DNA of 64,000 nucleotides from Pedobacter chitinilyticus. Lineage in GTDB: Bacteria; Bacteroidota; Bacteroidia; Sphingobacteriales; Sphingobacteriaceae. Each line of letters opens with the position of its first letter. Within the stretch, counting starts at the first letter, position 1. Below the pieces are notes generated by a model. That model saw only the letters and a list, made by a program, of their open reading frames with translations. It had not been told where the DNA came from and ran no database searches. Shown piece after piece: positions 34,532-43,825 of this stretch. The position numbers were made by a program, and so were the translations under genes. The stretch is from the NCBI RefSeq assembly GCF_003313385.1, contig NZ_QMHN01000008.1, forward strand, positions 62,001-126,000, in the 5' to 3' direction.

Positions 34532-34622
34532 CTCAATTAATATTAATGTTCGTTTTTCGCTAATGTAGCAATATAAAACCCGATACTAAAACAAGTACGC
34601 CATCATTTTGTTATTTTTACGC

Positions 34623-35243
34623 ATGCTCATTAAAATATATCCTGAAAACCCCAACCCCAAAGCCATCGAACAAGCGGTGGAGGTTTTAAAGAAAGGTGGC
34701 CTGATCATTTATCCTACCGATACGGTGTATGGTTTGGGATGTGATATTACCAATCATCGGGCCATAGAGAAAATTTGCAAAATACGGGGCATCAAGCCAG
34801 AAAAAGCCAATTTTTCTTTCATCTGCTCAGATTTGAGGCATATTTCAGACTATATCAAACCGATAGACACTACGGTTTTTAGGGTACTCAAAAAAGCACT
34901 TCCAGGACCTTTCACTTTTATCTTCAACGCCAACAATAACGTCCCTAAATTACTGAGCTCCAACAAAAAAACAGTGGGCATACGTGTACCTGACAACAAT
35001 ATTGCCCGCCAAATTGTGGAGGCTTTGGGCAACCCCATTATCTCTACTTCCATTAAGGACGATGATGAGGTGATCGAATATTCTACCGATCCCGAATTGA
35101 TCCATGAAAAATATGAAGACACTGTCGATTTGGTAATTGATGGAGGCTATGGCGACAATGAAGCTTCAACAGTTGTAGATTGCACTAACGGTGATTTTGA
35201 AGTGATTAGGGAGGGAAAAGGAAATATCGAAGATTTCCTGTAA
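34623..35243 (+). CDS. tsaC: L-threonylcarbamoyladenylate synthase (Sua5/YciO/YrdC)
   Basis: A 206-aa enzyme that makes threonylcarbamoyl-AMP for the universal t6A modification of ANN-decoding tRNAs. The signature is LIIYPTDTVYGLGCDI near 26-41, with PEKANFSFICSDLRHI and PGPFTFIFNANNNVPK following. The C-terminal part has KKTVGIRVPDNNIARQIVEALGNPIISTSIK. The ATG at 34623 is preferred over an in-frame TTG at 34608. Length fits the YrdC/TsaC form without the Sua5 extension; a YciO-type paralogue cannot be excluded. Confidence 0.9.
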   Translation: MLIKIYPENPNPKAIEQAVEVLKKGGLIIYPTDTVYGLGCDITNHRAIEKICKIRGIKPEKANFSFICSDLRHISDYIKPIDTTVFRVLKKALPGPFTFIFNANNNVPKLLSSNKKTVGIRVPDNNIARQIVEALGNPIISTSIKDDDEVIEYSTDPELIHEKYEDTVDLVIDGGYGDNEASTVVDCTNGDFEVIREGKGNIEDFL

Positions 35244-35358
35244 GCTTAGCGTTAAGTTATCGTTACGCTTTCTATCTTAATATCTGTTTAACACCTTCGT
35301 AATAACTACACGATAGCTTTGTTGCGTCCAAAATAATTTGGATAGCAAAACTTATTAT

Positions 35359-38300
35359 ATGAAAAGACTTTTACCAAAAATCATTTTCGTAGTGATGTTG
35401 GTTTTTCCAGTTTTCGTGTTCGCACAAAAAACCTACATCCTACAAGAAACATTTGCTGGACTTACATCTGGCGACAATACCACTACTGGGGGTTCTGGCT
35501 CTGCATGGGCAGGGAACGCCAATTTCACCACAGTAGATAGGGCCTACCAAGCTGGCGGCATGGTTAAACTAGGCACCTCAAGTCTTGTTGGTTCAATTAC
35601 CAGTAAACCACTAAATTTGGGCGCAAATGGTGGCAGCTTTAAAATTGATCTTAAAGTAAAGGGATGGACTACTGTGGAAGGTGCTATTAAAGTTACCGTA
35701 AGCGGAATTGCTACGCCACAAACGGTTAGTTATACCGCAGTGATGGGCAGTAGCAGTACTGAAACCAAAACCCTTTTTTTCACTGGCGGAACTAACAATG
35801 CCACGATCAAGATAGAGACTACAGCCAAAAGAGCTTATATTGACGAAGTAGAAGTATATTACGAAGCGGCAAGCAATGCACCAACAATTACAGCCAATGC
35901 TTTGTCATTTGGTAACCAAAACATCAATACTACTTCTAATGAAAGTACCTTAACGCTTAATTATGCTTACTTAAATGGAAGCGATGTTACCTTAACTACC
36001 GCAGCTCCCTATACCATTTCAGAAACCAGCGGCGGTACTTTTACGAATTCTTTTGTCCTTTCAGGGGCCAGTCTAACAGGCACTAGCAAAAATGTTTTTG
36101 TAAAATTTCACCCAACCAGTATAGGAGCCAGCAATGGTACCATCAGCATCACTGGTGGTGGTCTGGCAAGTGCTACAAGCGTAGCATTAAGCGGCACAGG
36201 TGTCGATCCTTCTGTATTATCTTTTGATTTCGAAAACTGTACTCCTTCTGGAAGTACTAACCTTCCATCTGGCTTCAGCCATGAAAATATTACAGGCGCA
36301 CAAACTTGGGCTTGTACTTCTTTCGGCAGAGATGCCTCGGATCCTACAGGCAAAGCCAGCAGCGGCAATGCGGTACAAATTAACGGCGGCTCTTCAACCT
36401 CAAGTACCGAAAATGAAGACTGGTTGATTTCTAAAGATTTCAATCTTTCAACCATGACCTATCCAATGTTATCTTTTTGGAGCAGAACCGCTTTTGCGGG
36501 AAATAACTTGCAATTAAAAGTATCGACAAACTACACTGGTACTGGTCCTGTTAATGCCGCAACATGGACTAATATCGATGGCAAGTTTCCCGTAATCCAA
36601 TCTGACACCTGGACCAAATCTGACAATATTGATTTGAGCAACTACAAAGGCACTAAAGTTTACATCGCTTTTGTTTATACTTCATCAAATGCTACTCCAT
36701 CCAATGGTGCTCGTTGGACTTTGGACGATCTCTCTATCCGTAACTCGTCAACACCAGCACCAGTTGAGCTTAGCCTACCAGTATCATCTTTAAGTTTTGG
36801 CTACCAAGCGGCTGGCAGTACTTCATCGGAACGTTCATTTAACTTCTCGGCTAGTGGACTTACCAACGACGTAACTTTAACAGCTCCAGCAAACTTTAGC
36901 ATTTCCAAAACTAGTGGTGGTTCTTTCAACTCTTCGGCTACCTACACCGTAGCAGAAGCAAATAATGCGTCATCAACCGTTTTTGTGAAGTTTGCTCCAA
37001 CTATGGCCAATACTAATTATTCGCAACAATTGAGTATTGCAACTACAGGTACTACCAACCAAACTTTAAACCTTTCAGGAAACACTTTCGATACCAACAA
37101 TACTTTAGAGGTAGTAAACTGGAACATTGAGTGGTTTGGGGCTACTTCAAATGGACCAAGCGATAAAACACAACAAGCTGCTAACGTTAAAACCATATTT
37201 GGCAACCTTAATGCCGATATTTACGGCTTATCAGAAGTGGTTGATACCGCTTTGTTCAGAAACAGTACGTTACCTGCTGGCTACAATGTCATATTCAGTG
37301 ATTTTGGTTCATACGCCGACGACAAAAACCACTCAGGTTACCCACAAGCGCAAAAACTTGCTTTCATGTATCGCACTGACATCATTAAACCTGTAAATTG
37401 GTTTGGGGTGTTAAGAGACACTTATTATCCAAGTAATCTTTCTAACAACGGCACTAACTCTCCTTACAAAAACTGGTCTTCAGGTCGTTTCCCATTTTTA
37501 ATGGAAGCAAAAGTATTGGTTAATGGTGCCGAAGAAACCGTTTACTTTATCGAGATACATGCTAAGGCTAATACTGGAGATGTAACTGCACAAAATGATT
37601 CGTATGACAGAAGAAAAGGTGGTGCCTTACAGCTTAAACAATATATCGACACCTATTTAGCAGGCAAAAAAGTAATCATTTTGGGAGATTTTAACGATGT
37701 GCTTAATCCTGATAAAACCATTGCTCCTAAACCTACTGGAACAGGAACTTCTTATAGTGATTTCACTACAGATCAAGCTAATTATTTCCCCGTAACTTTG
37801 CCGTTAAGCTTGGCAGGCAAAAGATCAACAGCAGGTTTTGCCACCGTGATCGACAACGTCATCATCAACAAAAATTTGAATGACAATTATTTAAGCAACT
37901 CTGCCGAGGTATTAGATCAGGTTACCAGTTTGGTAAGTAGCTATAGCAATACAACTACGGACCACTATCCAATTCAAACCAGGTATTTTTTTAACACTAC
38001 TTTAAGTGTAAACTGGGGATATTTTACGCCCAGCCTTAATGGTAATGTGGTAACACTTAAATGGGAAACTAAATCGGAAACGGACAACAGTCATTTTGTG
38101 GTAGAACGTTCTTTAGATGGCAAAACCTTCAGCAAAGTAGCTGAACAGCCAAGCAAAGGTGCACAAGGCGCTGTTTACCAATCTATTGATCAAAATCCAA
38201 TCCAAGGATTAAACTATTACAGAGTTAAACAAGTAGACCGTGATGGCAAATACAGCTATTCGGAAGTAAAATCGGTAAGGTTTTTAGGTAATAACCAAGC

Positions 38301-38544
38301 TATTTTCTTTGTTTATCCAAACCCAGTGAAAAACAATATTACTTTAAACTATTCAAGCAGCAGCAATCAGTTGCAATTGTTAGTGAGCGGTATTGATGGA
38401 CAGGTTAAATTACGTACTACTGGCAGCACTAGTGATTTCAACAACCAGCTTAATCAAAAAGTAAAAGAATTGGCCAGAGGTGTTTATATTGTTCAAATTA
38501 CCGACAATGGTGCAACTTATCAAAGTAAGTTTGTAAAGGAATAA
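35359..38544 (+). CDS. Secreted endonuclease/exonuclease/phosphatase with T9SS tail
   Basis: A 1061-aa secreted multidomain protein from the ATG at 35359 (an in-frame TTG lies upstream). A signal peptide (1-22) is followed by an adhesion-like beta domain, an Ig-like region with LSFGNQNINTTSNESTL, a choice-of-anchor-J-like domain (about 285-470; FDFENCTPSG ... WTLDDLSIRNSS), a second Ig-like domain (about 480-580) starting LSFGYQAAGSTSSERSF, then the EEP nuclease domain (about 583-880) with VNWNIEWFG, LSEVVDTAL, LGDFNDVLNP and TTDHYPI. The last 90 residues (VYPNPVKNN...ARGVYIVQI) are a type IX secretion sorting domain. The nuclease or phosphodiesterase probably acts outside the cell, e.g. to scavenge extracellular DNA or phosphate. 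Confidence 0.88.
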   Translation: MKRLLPKIIFVVMLVFPVFVFAQKTYILQETFAGLTSGDNTTTGGSGSAWAGNANFTTVDRAYQAGGMVKLGTSSLVGSITSKPLNLGANGGSFKIDLKVKGWTTVEGAIKVTVSGIATPQTVSYTAVMGSSSTETKTLFFTGGTNNATIKIETTAKRAYIDEVEVYYEAASNAPTITANALSFGNQNINTTSNESTLTLNYAYLNGSDVTLTTAAPYTISETSGGTFTNSFVLSGASLTGTSKNVFVKFHPTSIGASNGTISITGGGLASATSVALSGTGVDPSVLSFDFENCTPSGSTNLPSGFSHENITGAQTWACTSFGRDASDPTGKASSGNAVQINGGSSTSSTENEDWLISKDFNLSTMTYPMLSFWSRTAFAGNNLQLKVSTNYTGTGPVNAATWTNIDGKFPVIQSDTWTKSDNIDLSNYKGTKVYIAFVYTSSNATPSNGARWTLDDLSIRNSSTPAPVELSLPVSSLSFGYQAAGSTSSERSFNFSASGLTNDVTLTAPANFSISKTSGGSFNSSATYTVAEANNASSTVFVKFAPTMANTNYSQQLSIATTGTTNQTLNLSGNTFDTNNTLEVVNWNIEWFGATSNGPSDKTQQAANVKTIFGNLNADIYGLSEVVDTALFRNSTLPAGYNVIFSDFGSYADDKNHSGYPQAQKLAFMYRTDIIKPVNWFGVLRDTYYPSNLSNNGTNSPYKNWSSGRFPFLMEAKVLVNGAEETVYFIEIHAKANTGDVTAQNDSYDRRKGGALQLKQYIDTYLAGKKVIILGDFNDVLNPDKTIAPKPTGTGTSYSDFTTDQANYFPVTLPLSLAGKRSTAGFATVIDNVIINKNLNDNYLSNSAEVLDQVTSLVSSYSNTTTDHYPIQTRYFFNTTLSVNWGYFTPSLNGNVVTLKWETKSETDNSHFVVERSLDGKTFSKVAEQPSKGAQGAVYQSIDQNPIQGLNYYRVKQVDRDGKYSYSEVKSVRFLGNNQAIFFVYPNPVKNNITLNYSSSSNQLQLLVSGIDGQVKLRTTGSTSDFNNQLNQKVKELARGVYIVQITDNGATYQSKFVKE

Positions 38545-38568
38545 ACCCAACAACAATATATTTTCAAG

Positions 38569-38599
38569 AAGGGATGTTCAAAAGACATCCCTTTTTTTA
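38569..38599 (+). terminator. Terminator of the T9SS nuclease gene
   Basis: A 9-bp stem (AAGGGATGT at 38569-38577 with ACATCCCTT at 38585-38593) is followed by T6. Confidence 0.85.
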
Positions 38600-38773
38600 T
38601 TCCGTCCAAAGCCCCCCAAGCCCAAAGGACGGGGTGTTTTAAGGATTTATAGAAACAACAAGCCTCTCTCACGATATAAATACAGGATCTCTCCCCTTAA
38701 GCGAGAGAGAAGTTTCGATGAATGCCTATTGGATGACAGGCAACAATCTCAGCATAGAAATCACTATTTCTCG

Positions 38774-38805
38774 TTGAAATCTTTTTCAATAGCATCTTAA
38801 TTTTG
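38774..38805 (+). promoter_or_regulatory. Predicted promoter of the 38819-40929 gene group
   Basis: A -33 TTG (38774-38776) and a -7 TAATTTTG (38798-38805) are spaced by 21 nt. The first start codon lies 13 nt past the -7 element. The preceding gap (38600-38773) has only small hairpins (CCGTCC..GGACGG near 38603-38633). Confidence 0.55.
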
Positions 38806-38818
38806 GTATTTTAGCTAA

Positions 38819-39043
38819 ATGCCTCAATCCAGTAAAAACGCTTTCGCTATAGTCTTCTATTCCCAAAAGACAGTAGGAATCCTTTTGTTATTTTGTGTAG
38901 CTTTCCTACCAATCATTGCCAATTCGAGTGGGAAACTGGCATTTCCACAATTGTTAGATCAAACTTTAAGTATCCAATTGGGTAATACCGAAATCAGTGA
39001 TAGTGTTGTTGAATTTATTTCTTTTAAAATCCTTAAAATGTAA
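38819..39043 (+). CDS. Small single-pass membrane protein, hypothetical
   Basis: A 74-aa protein. The hydrophobic segment KTVGILLLFCVAFLPIIANSS (about 17-37) follows a short polar N-terminus; the rest is amphipathic. No family is recognised. A well-spaced promoter upstream and a stop only two bases before the GNAT start make it likely to be real and the first gene of a short operon. Confidence 0.5.
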   Translation: MPQSSKNAFAIVFYSQKTVGILLLFCVAFLPIIANSSGKLAFPQLLDQTLSIQLGNTEISDSVVEFISFKILKM

Positions 39044-39045
39044 AC

Positions 39046-39597
39046 ATGCCTAACATCCTTATTGAAACCGAAAGATGTTTTATTAGACCTTTAGCGATTA
39101 CTGATGCTACTGGTATTTTTGAATTGGACAGCAATCCCAATGTACATGCTTTTTTAGGCAAAAATCCCATTAAAACCATGGAGGAAGCTGAAAATGCCAT
39201 TAAATATATCCAGAAGCAATATGCAGACTTGGGTATTGGCAGATGGGCCATTATAGATAAAGCCAATGGCGATTTTGTAGGATGGACAGGTTTCAAATAT
39301 ATCATTGAACCTATTAATGGACATGTGAATTATCACGATTTGGGCTATAGGTTGGTGGAGAGATACTGGGGTACTGGCATTGCTACCGAAACTGCCAAGG
39401 CGTGCGTTAAATACGCTTTTGAAACCATGAATCTGGAGGCTATTTACGGCATTTGTGATGTAGAAAATTTAGGTTCTAAGAACGTTTTACAAAAATGTGG
39501 ACTAACTCCTATAGCAATTTTTGATTTTGACGACACACCACATTATTGGTTTTCTTTGCAAAGAAAAGATTGGCAAAAGCTAGGCCTCCTTAAGTAA
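39046..39597 (+). CDS. GNAT family N-acetyltransferase (RimJ/RimL-like)
   Basis: A 183-aa acetyltransferase. The N-terminal ETERCFIRPLAITDATGIFEL is typical of the RimJ/RimL group; the acetyl-CoA-binding motif region is GYRLVERYWGTGIATETAKAC near 102-122, followed by YGICDVENLGSKNVLQKCGL. These enzymes acetylate protein N-termini, amino groups of small molecules or drugs; this substrate is unknown. It starts two bases after the small membrane-protein gene. Confidence 0.9.
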   Translation: MPNILIETERCFIRPLAITDATGIFELDSNPNVHAFLGKNPIKTMEEAENAIKYIQKQYADLGIGRWAIIDKANGDFVGWTGFKYIIEPINGHVNYHDLGYRLVERYWGTGIATETAKACVKYAFETMNLEAIYGICDVENLGSKNVLQKCGLTPIAIFDFDDTPHYWFSLQRKDWQKLGLLK

Positions 39598-39605
39598 CAT
39601 CAATT

Positions 39606-40139
39606 ATGAGTGAAAGATCCATCAGCAAACCGCTATTTATTATTATAGCCATTGCTATACCCCTATTGATTGCTTCTGTCGGCGTGTTTTTTGCTTTCAA
39701 ATCCGTATTAAAAAACATGCAAACGTCCCTTAAAAACAATCATCATATCAGCTTTACTGTTTTTGCAAACAGCTTTAAAGACAAGGAAAAGTTTAAAGAG
39801 ATAATGATTGATTTTTATTCCATGGCAAACATGGCCGAAGATATCTTCCCTTTGGATACGACTTTAAAGGGAAGAGAAAAAGCATTGTCGGACGTTAAAG
39901 ACATTGGCGTTTATTACTGGAACAGAAACATCGAAATTATTGACAGTTTAAATAAATTAACGCATAGCAAAAGTGTACAGCCCAAAATAGTCGTTTACAA
40001 AACTTATAGCACCTTAAACAAGGAATACTACACCTTAATTTATAAGGCTTTAGCCGAAGGTAGCACCAAGTATGATACTGAGCTTAAAGCTTACGAAACG
40101 AAAATCAGCAAACTATCGAAGGAAATCTACATTAAATAG
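39606..40139 (+). CDS. Hypothetical membrane-anchored protein
   Basis: A 177-aa protein with one N-terminal membrane segment (PLFIIIAIAIPLLIASVGVFFAF, about 9-31) and a basic, helical extracytoplasmic domain rich in Lys, Tyr and Asp. No family is recognised. It lies 8 nt after the GNAT gene and is probably in the same operon. Confidence 0.65.
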   Translation: MSERSISKPLFIIIAIAIPLLIASVGVFFAFKSVLKNMQTSLKNNHHISFTVFANSFKDKEKFKEIMIDFYSMANMAEDIFPLDTTLKGREKALSDVKDIGVYYWNRNIEIIDSLNKLTHSKSVQPKIVVYKTYSTLNKEYYTLIYKALAEGSTKYDTELKAYETKISKLSKEIYIK

Positions 40140-40173
40140 CCGATTGCATAATTTTTAACATAAATAAAGTGAC

Positions 40174-40929
40174 ATGGCGTTTTATGATTTAGCGAAACAA
40201 GAGCGAGATGTATTGGTGAAACAAATTCAAGAGGTTATCTTAAAAGAGATTACCGCAGTAAACCATCTCCCTATTCTTCCCTATTTTTCCGATGAGGACA
40301 CTTACATTAGAAAAACGGCTTACCTCGCGATTGGAAAAATCTACAAAATGCATATTGGGCAATTGCCTAACATCATTAAGCTGTTAAACGAACTCTTCGT
40401 TCATGATGATTTTAAGGTAAGACAGACCGTAGTTAATGCTGCTGGCGAAATTGGCAAAAGTGATTTTATGGCTGTTCAATCTTTTTTTGATCAGGGGTTG
40501 TTAGACGAACATCATGCTGTGAGAAATGCCGTGATTGGTTCTGTAAAAAAGATGGGCGAAGTAAACCCTACTCCAGTATTAGCGTGGGCCGCAACTTACT
40601 TACAACATCCCGATAAAGAAATTAGACGTGAGATTTGCCATGGCATTGAACTTAGGGGTAGAAAACATCCACAGGACATTTTACCCATGTTGAAACAACT
40701 ACAATTTGACCCAACAAAAAGGGTGAGCAGCACCTTAGTTCATGTGATTGGACAAATTGCCTACAAAAAGGGCTGCTTGGCTACGGTAATTGCCGATCTT
40801 AAAACTTGGCAGAACAAGGAATTGGTAGATCAAGCTATTCTAGAAATTATTGATGTTCATGAGCGGTATAAAGATTTCGCCGTTTTGAGTCAACAGGAGG
40901 CTATTGATTATATTTCCAAGCATTTTTAA
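40174..40929 (+). CDS. HEAT-repeat protein
   Basis: A 251-aa all-helical protein of tandem HEAT-like repeats. Several repeat cores are visible: YFSDEDTYIRKTAYLAIGKI, VHDDFKVRQTVVNAAGEIGK, DEHHAVRNAVIGSVKKMGE, HPDKEIRREICHGIELRGR and DPTKRVSSTLVHVIGQIAY. Such solenoids usually mediate protein-protein contacts; some bacterial members (AlkD-type) bind DNA and cut alkylated bases. The length and helical repeats are compatible with AlkD-like folds but no catalytic residue can be assigned. Confidence 0.75.
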   Translation: MAFYDLAKQERDVLVKQIQEVILKEITAVNHLPILPYFSDEDTYIRKTAYLAIGKIYKMHIGQLPNIIKLLNELFVHDDFKVRQTVVNAAGEIGKSDFMAVQSFFDQGLLDEHHAVRNAVIGSVKKMGEVNPTPVLAWAATYLQHPDKEIRREICHGIELRGRKHPQDILPMLKQLQFDPTKRVSSTLVHVIGQIAYKKGCLATVIADLKTWQNKELVDQAILEIIDVHERYKDFAVLSQQEAIDYISKHF

Positions 40930-40949
40930 ATAGATCCTAGTTACAGGAT

Positions 40950-41065
40950 CTTAATCATCGTTGCAAGGACAGCTTGTCCCGACTTTTCGGAAAAAGCAAT
41001 CTTAAAGCGATAAAATTCAGTAGCTAGCGATATTTATTAGATTGCCTCGTACCTTGCAATGACAA
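40950..41065. repeat. Dispersed palindromic repeat downstream of trpA
   Basis: ATCGTTGCAAGGACAGC near 40957 and ATTGCCTCGTACCTTGCAAT near 41041 plus GACA form a long imperfect inverted repeat with inner CCCGACTTTTCGG. It lies between the convergent HEAT-repeat and trpA genes and may act as their shared transcription stop; no separate T-run terminator is seen. Confidence 0.55.
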
Positions 41066-41075
41066 CATATCCAAG

Positions 41076-41843
41076 CTACTTAAACTGCCCCATAAATTCC
41101 TTAATGCTTCCTTTTAGGTTATTTGCATCGATATTTTTCACAAAAGCACTTCCTATAATGGCACCACTTGCATATTGACTTGCGGCTTGGTAAGTTTCCT
41201 TATTTGAAATTCCGAAACCAATCACTACTGGGCTTTTTAAGTTCATATCAGCAATGCGCTTAAAGTAAGCTGTTGCACTTTCAGAAACTGCCAAATTACT
41301 TCCAGTAGTTGCTGAAGAGGATACCAAATAGATAAAGGCATTGCTCAGCCGATCAATTTTGCGGATGCGCTCTTCTGATGTTTGTGGCGTTACGAGAAAG
41401 ATATTGCTTAAACCGTATTTTTCAAAAGTTGATTGATACAATTCCTCATATTCATACATCGGCAAGTCAGGAATGATACAGCCATCCACCCCAACTTCTT
41501 GACATTTTTGGCAAAAAGCCTCTACACCGTATTGTAAAACTACATTTACGTATCCCATCAGCAAAATAGGAATGTTTACTCTTTGACGTAAATCTTTCAA
41601 TTGCTCGAATAAAATGGGCAAGGTCATACCGTTATCCAATGCCTGTTTGCTGCTGGCTTGTATAATGGGGCCATCCGCTACGGGATCTGAATAAGGGAAA
41701 CCTACTTCCAGAAAATCGGCTCCTGCTTTTTCTAATTCCTCGGCAATATCCAAGGTATCGTTCAAATTTGGGTAACCTGCGGTATAATAAATGGAGAGTA
41801 AATCTCTTTGTTGTTGCTGAAATAATTGTTGAAGTCTGTTCAT
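41076..41843 (-). CDS. trpA: Tryptophan synthase alpha subunit
   Basis: A 255-aa (beta/alpha)8 lyase that splits indole-3-glycerol phosphate and passes indole to TrpB. The catalytic Glu is in ADFLEVGFPYSDPVADGPIIQ near 40-60, and Asp in VDGCIIPDLPMYEYEEL near 125-141. The phosphate-binding VIGFGISNKET lies near 212-222. It is the last gene of the trpD-F-B-A unit, 91 nt after trpB; that gap holds a palindromic repeat. Confidence 0.97.
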   Translation of the reverse strand: MNRLQQLFQQQQRDLLSIYYTAGYPNLNDTLDIAEELEKAGADFLEVGFPYSDPVADGPIIQASSKQALDNGMTLPILFEQLKDLRQRVNIPILLMGYVNVVLQYGVEAFCQKCQEVGVDGCIIPDLPMYEYEELYQSTFEKYGLSNIFLVTPQTSEERIRKIDRLSNAFIYLVSSSATTGSNLAVSESATAYFKRIADMNLKSPVVIGFGISNKETYQAASQYASGAIIGSAFVKNIDANNLKGSIKEFMGQFK

Positions 41844-41856
41844 TTCTTTAGCTTGA

Positions 41857-41926
41857 CGTCATTGCGAGGAACGAAGCAATCTCTTGGCTTAAAGATTGCC
41901 ACGTCGCTACGCTTCTCGCAATGACG
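41857..41926. repeat. Palindromic repeat between trpB and trpA
   Basis: A 70-bp element with perfect 12-bp inverted ends, CGTCATTGCGAG (41857-41868) and CTCGCAATGACG (41915-41926), and inner matches GAAGCAATC and GATTGCCAC. It nearly fills the 91-bp gap. In the trp transcript it would form a long hairpin. Confidence 0.8.
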
Positions 41927-41934
41927 GACTTTGT

Positions 41935-43116
41935 TTATAAATTAAAATATTTCATATAAGTTTCCATGTCTTTGTCGCCTCTGCCCGAAAGACAAACTAC
42001 TACATTATCACCTGCTTTAAATTGCATTTTTTCGAGATAGGCCAAGGCATGAGCACTTTCAATGGCTGGAATAATCCCCTCATATTGGGTTAAAAGCAAT
42101 CCCGCTTGTAGTGCTTCATCATCAGTAATCGAAGCATAAAGACCACGGCCTGTTTTAAACAAATGTGCATGTTGTGGTCCAATACCTGGATAATCCAATC
42201 CTGCCGAAACTGAATGAGGTTCTACCACCTGACCATCGGGCGTTTGCATCAAAATGCTTCTACTCCCGTGCAATACGCCTTCTTTTCCCAAAGTAGTAGT
42301 CGCTGCAGAAAAACCGCTGTCTACTCCTTTACCTGCTGCCTCAACCGCAATTAGCTTTACACTTTCATCAGCTATAAAATGGTAGAACATGCCCATTGCA
42401 TTACTTCCACCACCTACACAAGCCAATACATAATCAGGTAATGATTTTCCAGTTTGCTCTTGTAGCTGCTTTTTGGTTTCGAAAGAGATGATGGACTGAA
42501 ATTGCGCCACCATGTCTGGATAAGGATGTGGGCCAACCACCGAACCAATGATGTAATGAGTATCCACAGGATTAGCGATCCAATCACGCATGGCTTCGTT
42601 GGTGGCATCTTTAAGTGTTTTACTTCCCGAAGTTGCAGCGACTACTTTTGCGCCTAGCATTTTCATACGGGCTACGTTAGGTGCCTGACGTTTGATATCT
42701 ACCTCGCCCATGTACACCACACACTCCAAACCACGCAGGGCACAAACGGTAGCGGTAGCCACTCCATGTTGTCCTGCACCAGTTTCGGCAATAATTCTTT
42801 TTTTCCCAAGCTTTTCGGCCAGTAAAATTTGGCCTATGGTATTGTTAATTTTATGGGCTCCTGTATGGTTCAGGTCTTCTCGTTTTAAGAATATATTTGC
42901 GCCGTATTTATCAGACAAACGTTTAGCCAAATAAAGTGGCGATGGCCTTCCTACGTAATCTTTGAGCAAGGCTTTAAATTCCTGCTGAAATTGTTCGTCG
43001 TCAATAATGGCTTGGTACTGTTGACGCAGTTCTTCTACGTTCGGATAAAGCATTTCGGGGATGTAAGCTCCACCAAAATCACCATAATATCCCTTTTCGT
43101 CTACAAAATAATTCAT
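41935..43116 (-). CDS. trpB: Tryptophan synthase beta subunit
   Basis: A 393-aa PLP enzyme that condenses indole with serine to tryptophan. The PLP lysine is in NHTGAHKINN near 84-93; the phosphate-binding glycine run is CVGGGSNAMG near 225-234; the substrate motif AETGAGQHG is near 109-117. Length and the opening YFVDEKGYYGDFGGAYIPE are normal for the main (trpB1) form that pairs with TrpA. The trpF stop lies 72 nt upstream. Confidence 0.98.
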   Translation of the reverse strand: MNYFVDEKGYYGDFGGAYIPEMLYPNVEELRQQYQAIIDDEQFQQEFKALLKDYVGRPSPLYLAKRLSDKYGANIFLKREDLNHTGAHKINNTIGQILLAEKLGKKRIIAETGAGQHGVATATVCALRGLECVVYMGEVDIKRQAPNVARMKMLGAKVVAATSGSKTLKDATNEAMRDWIANPVDTHYIIGSVVGPHPYPDMVAQFQSIISFETKKQLQEQTGKSLPDYVLACVGGGSNAMGMFYHFIADESVKLIAVEAAGKGVDSGFSAATTTLGKEGVLHGSRSILMQTPDGQVVEPHSVSAGLDYPGIGPQHAHLFKTGRGLYASITDDEALQAGLLLTQYEGIIPAIESAHALAYLEKMQFKAGDNVVVCLSGRGDKDMETYMKYFNL

Positions 43117-43129
43117 GTTATCTCTTTTT

Positions 43130-43186
43130 TGTCACACTGAGCATCGCGAAGTATCTATGAGATTCTTCGTTACTCTCGGAATGACA
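43130..43186. repeat. Palindromic repeat between trpF and trpB
   Basis: A 57-bp element bounded by TGTCACACTGAG (43130-43141) and CTCTCGGAATGACA (43173-43186), with inner GCGAAGTATCTATGAG / GATTCTTCGTTAC. It belongs to the TGTCATTCCGAG family and fills most of the 72-bp gap. Confidence 0.7.
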
Positions 43187-43188
43187 GT

Positions 43189-43812
43189 TTATTTTACATT
43201 ATCAAAAAACTCTTTCAACTGTTCTATATCTTTCAACCCTGGTTCTAGCTCAAATTTACTGTTCACATCTATGGCGTAAAGCCTTGGGTCTTGTATTGTT
43301 TTAATTTGTTGTGCATGCTCCAATCCTATTCCTCCACTTAGAAAATAAGGTTGATCCAACTGGTAATCGTCAAGTAATTTCCAATCAAATACTTTACCAG
43401 AGCCTCCATGTGCGGGTGTTTGGGTATCAAAAAGGAAATAATCTACTATTGGAGCATAAGGTTCTAATTGTTTAAAATCAAAGTCAGGATGGACACCAAA
43501 TGCTTTGATGACTTCTATGCCTGCACTTTTTAGTTCCGTACAATAGGCCACACTTTCTGCACCATGTAACTGTACTGCTTTTAACTGGTGCTTGGCTATT
43601 TTTATTTTCACTTCTTCGATCTCTTCATTTACGAATACCCCAACGGTTTTGATCTCAGCAGGGACATATTTAATGAGTTCGGCAGATACTTCACTAATGA
43701 ACCTTGGAGATTTTGGATAGAAGATGAAACCCAAATAATCGGGATGTAAGTTGGCTACCTCAGCAATATTGGCCGCATGTTTCATTCCGCAAACTTTGAT
43801 TTTCATTTTCAT
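43189..43812 (-). CDS. trpF: Phosphoribosylanthranilate isomerase
   Basis: A 207-aa (beta/alpha)8 enzyme that converts phosphoribosylanthranilate to CdRP. The catalytic Cys is in KIKVCGMKH near 4-12, and the catalytic Asp in YFLFDTQTPAHGGSGKVFDW near 127-146. The phosphate site is FLSGGIGLEHAQQI. An alternative start (MKIKVCG) is two codons in. trpC, which usually stands between trpD and trpF in Bacteroidota, is not here; the gap upstream holds a MITE-like element instead. Confidence 0.95.
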   Translation of the reverse strand: MKMKIKVCGMKHAANIAEVANLHPDYLGFIFYPKSPRFISEVSAELIKYVPAEIKTVGVFVNEEIEEVKIKIAKHQLKAVQLHGAESVAYCTELKSAGIEVIKAFGVHPDFDFKQLEPYAPIVDYFLFDTQTPAHGGSGKVFDWKLLDDYQLDQPYFLSGGIGLEHAQQIKTIQDPRLYAIDVNSKFELEPGLKDIEQLKEFFDNVK

Positions 43813-43825
43813 GATTATTTATTTA

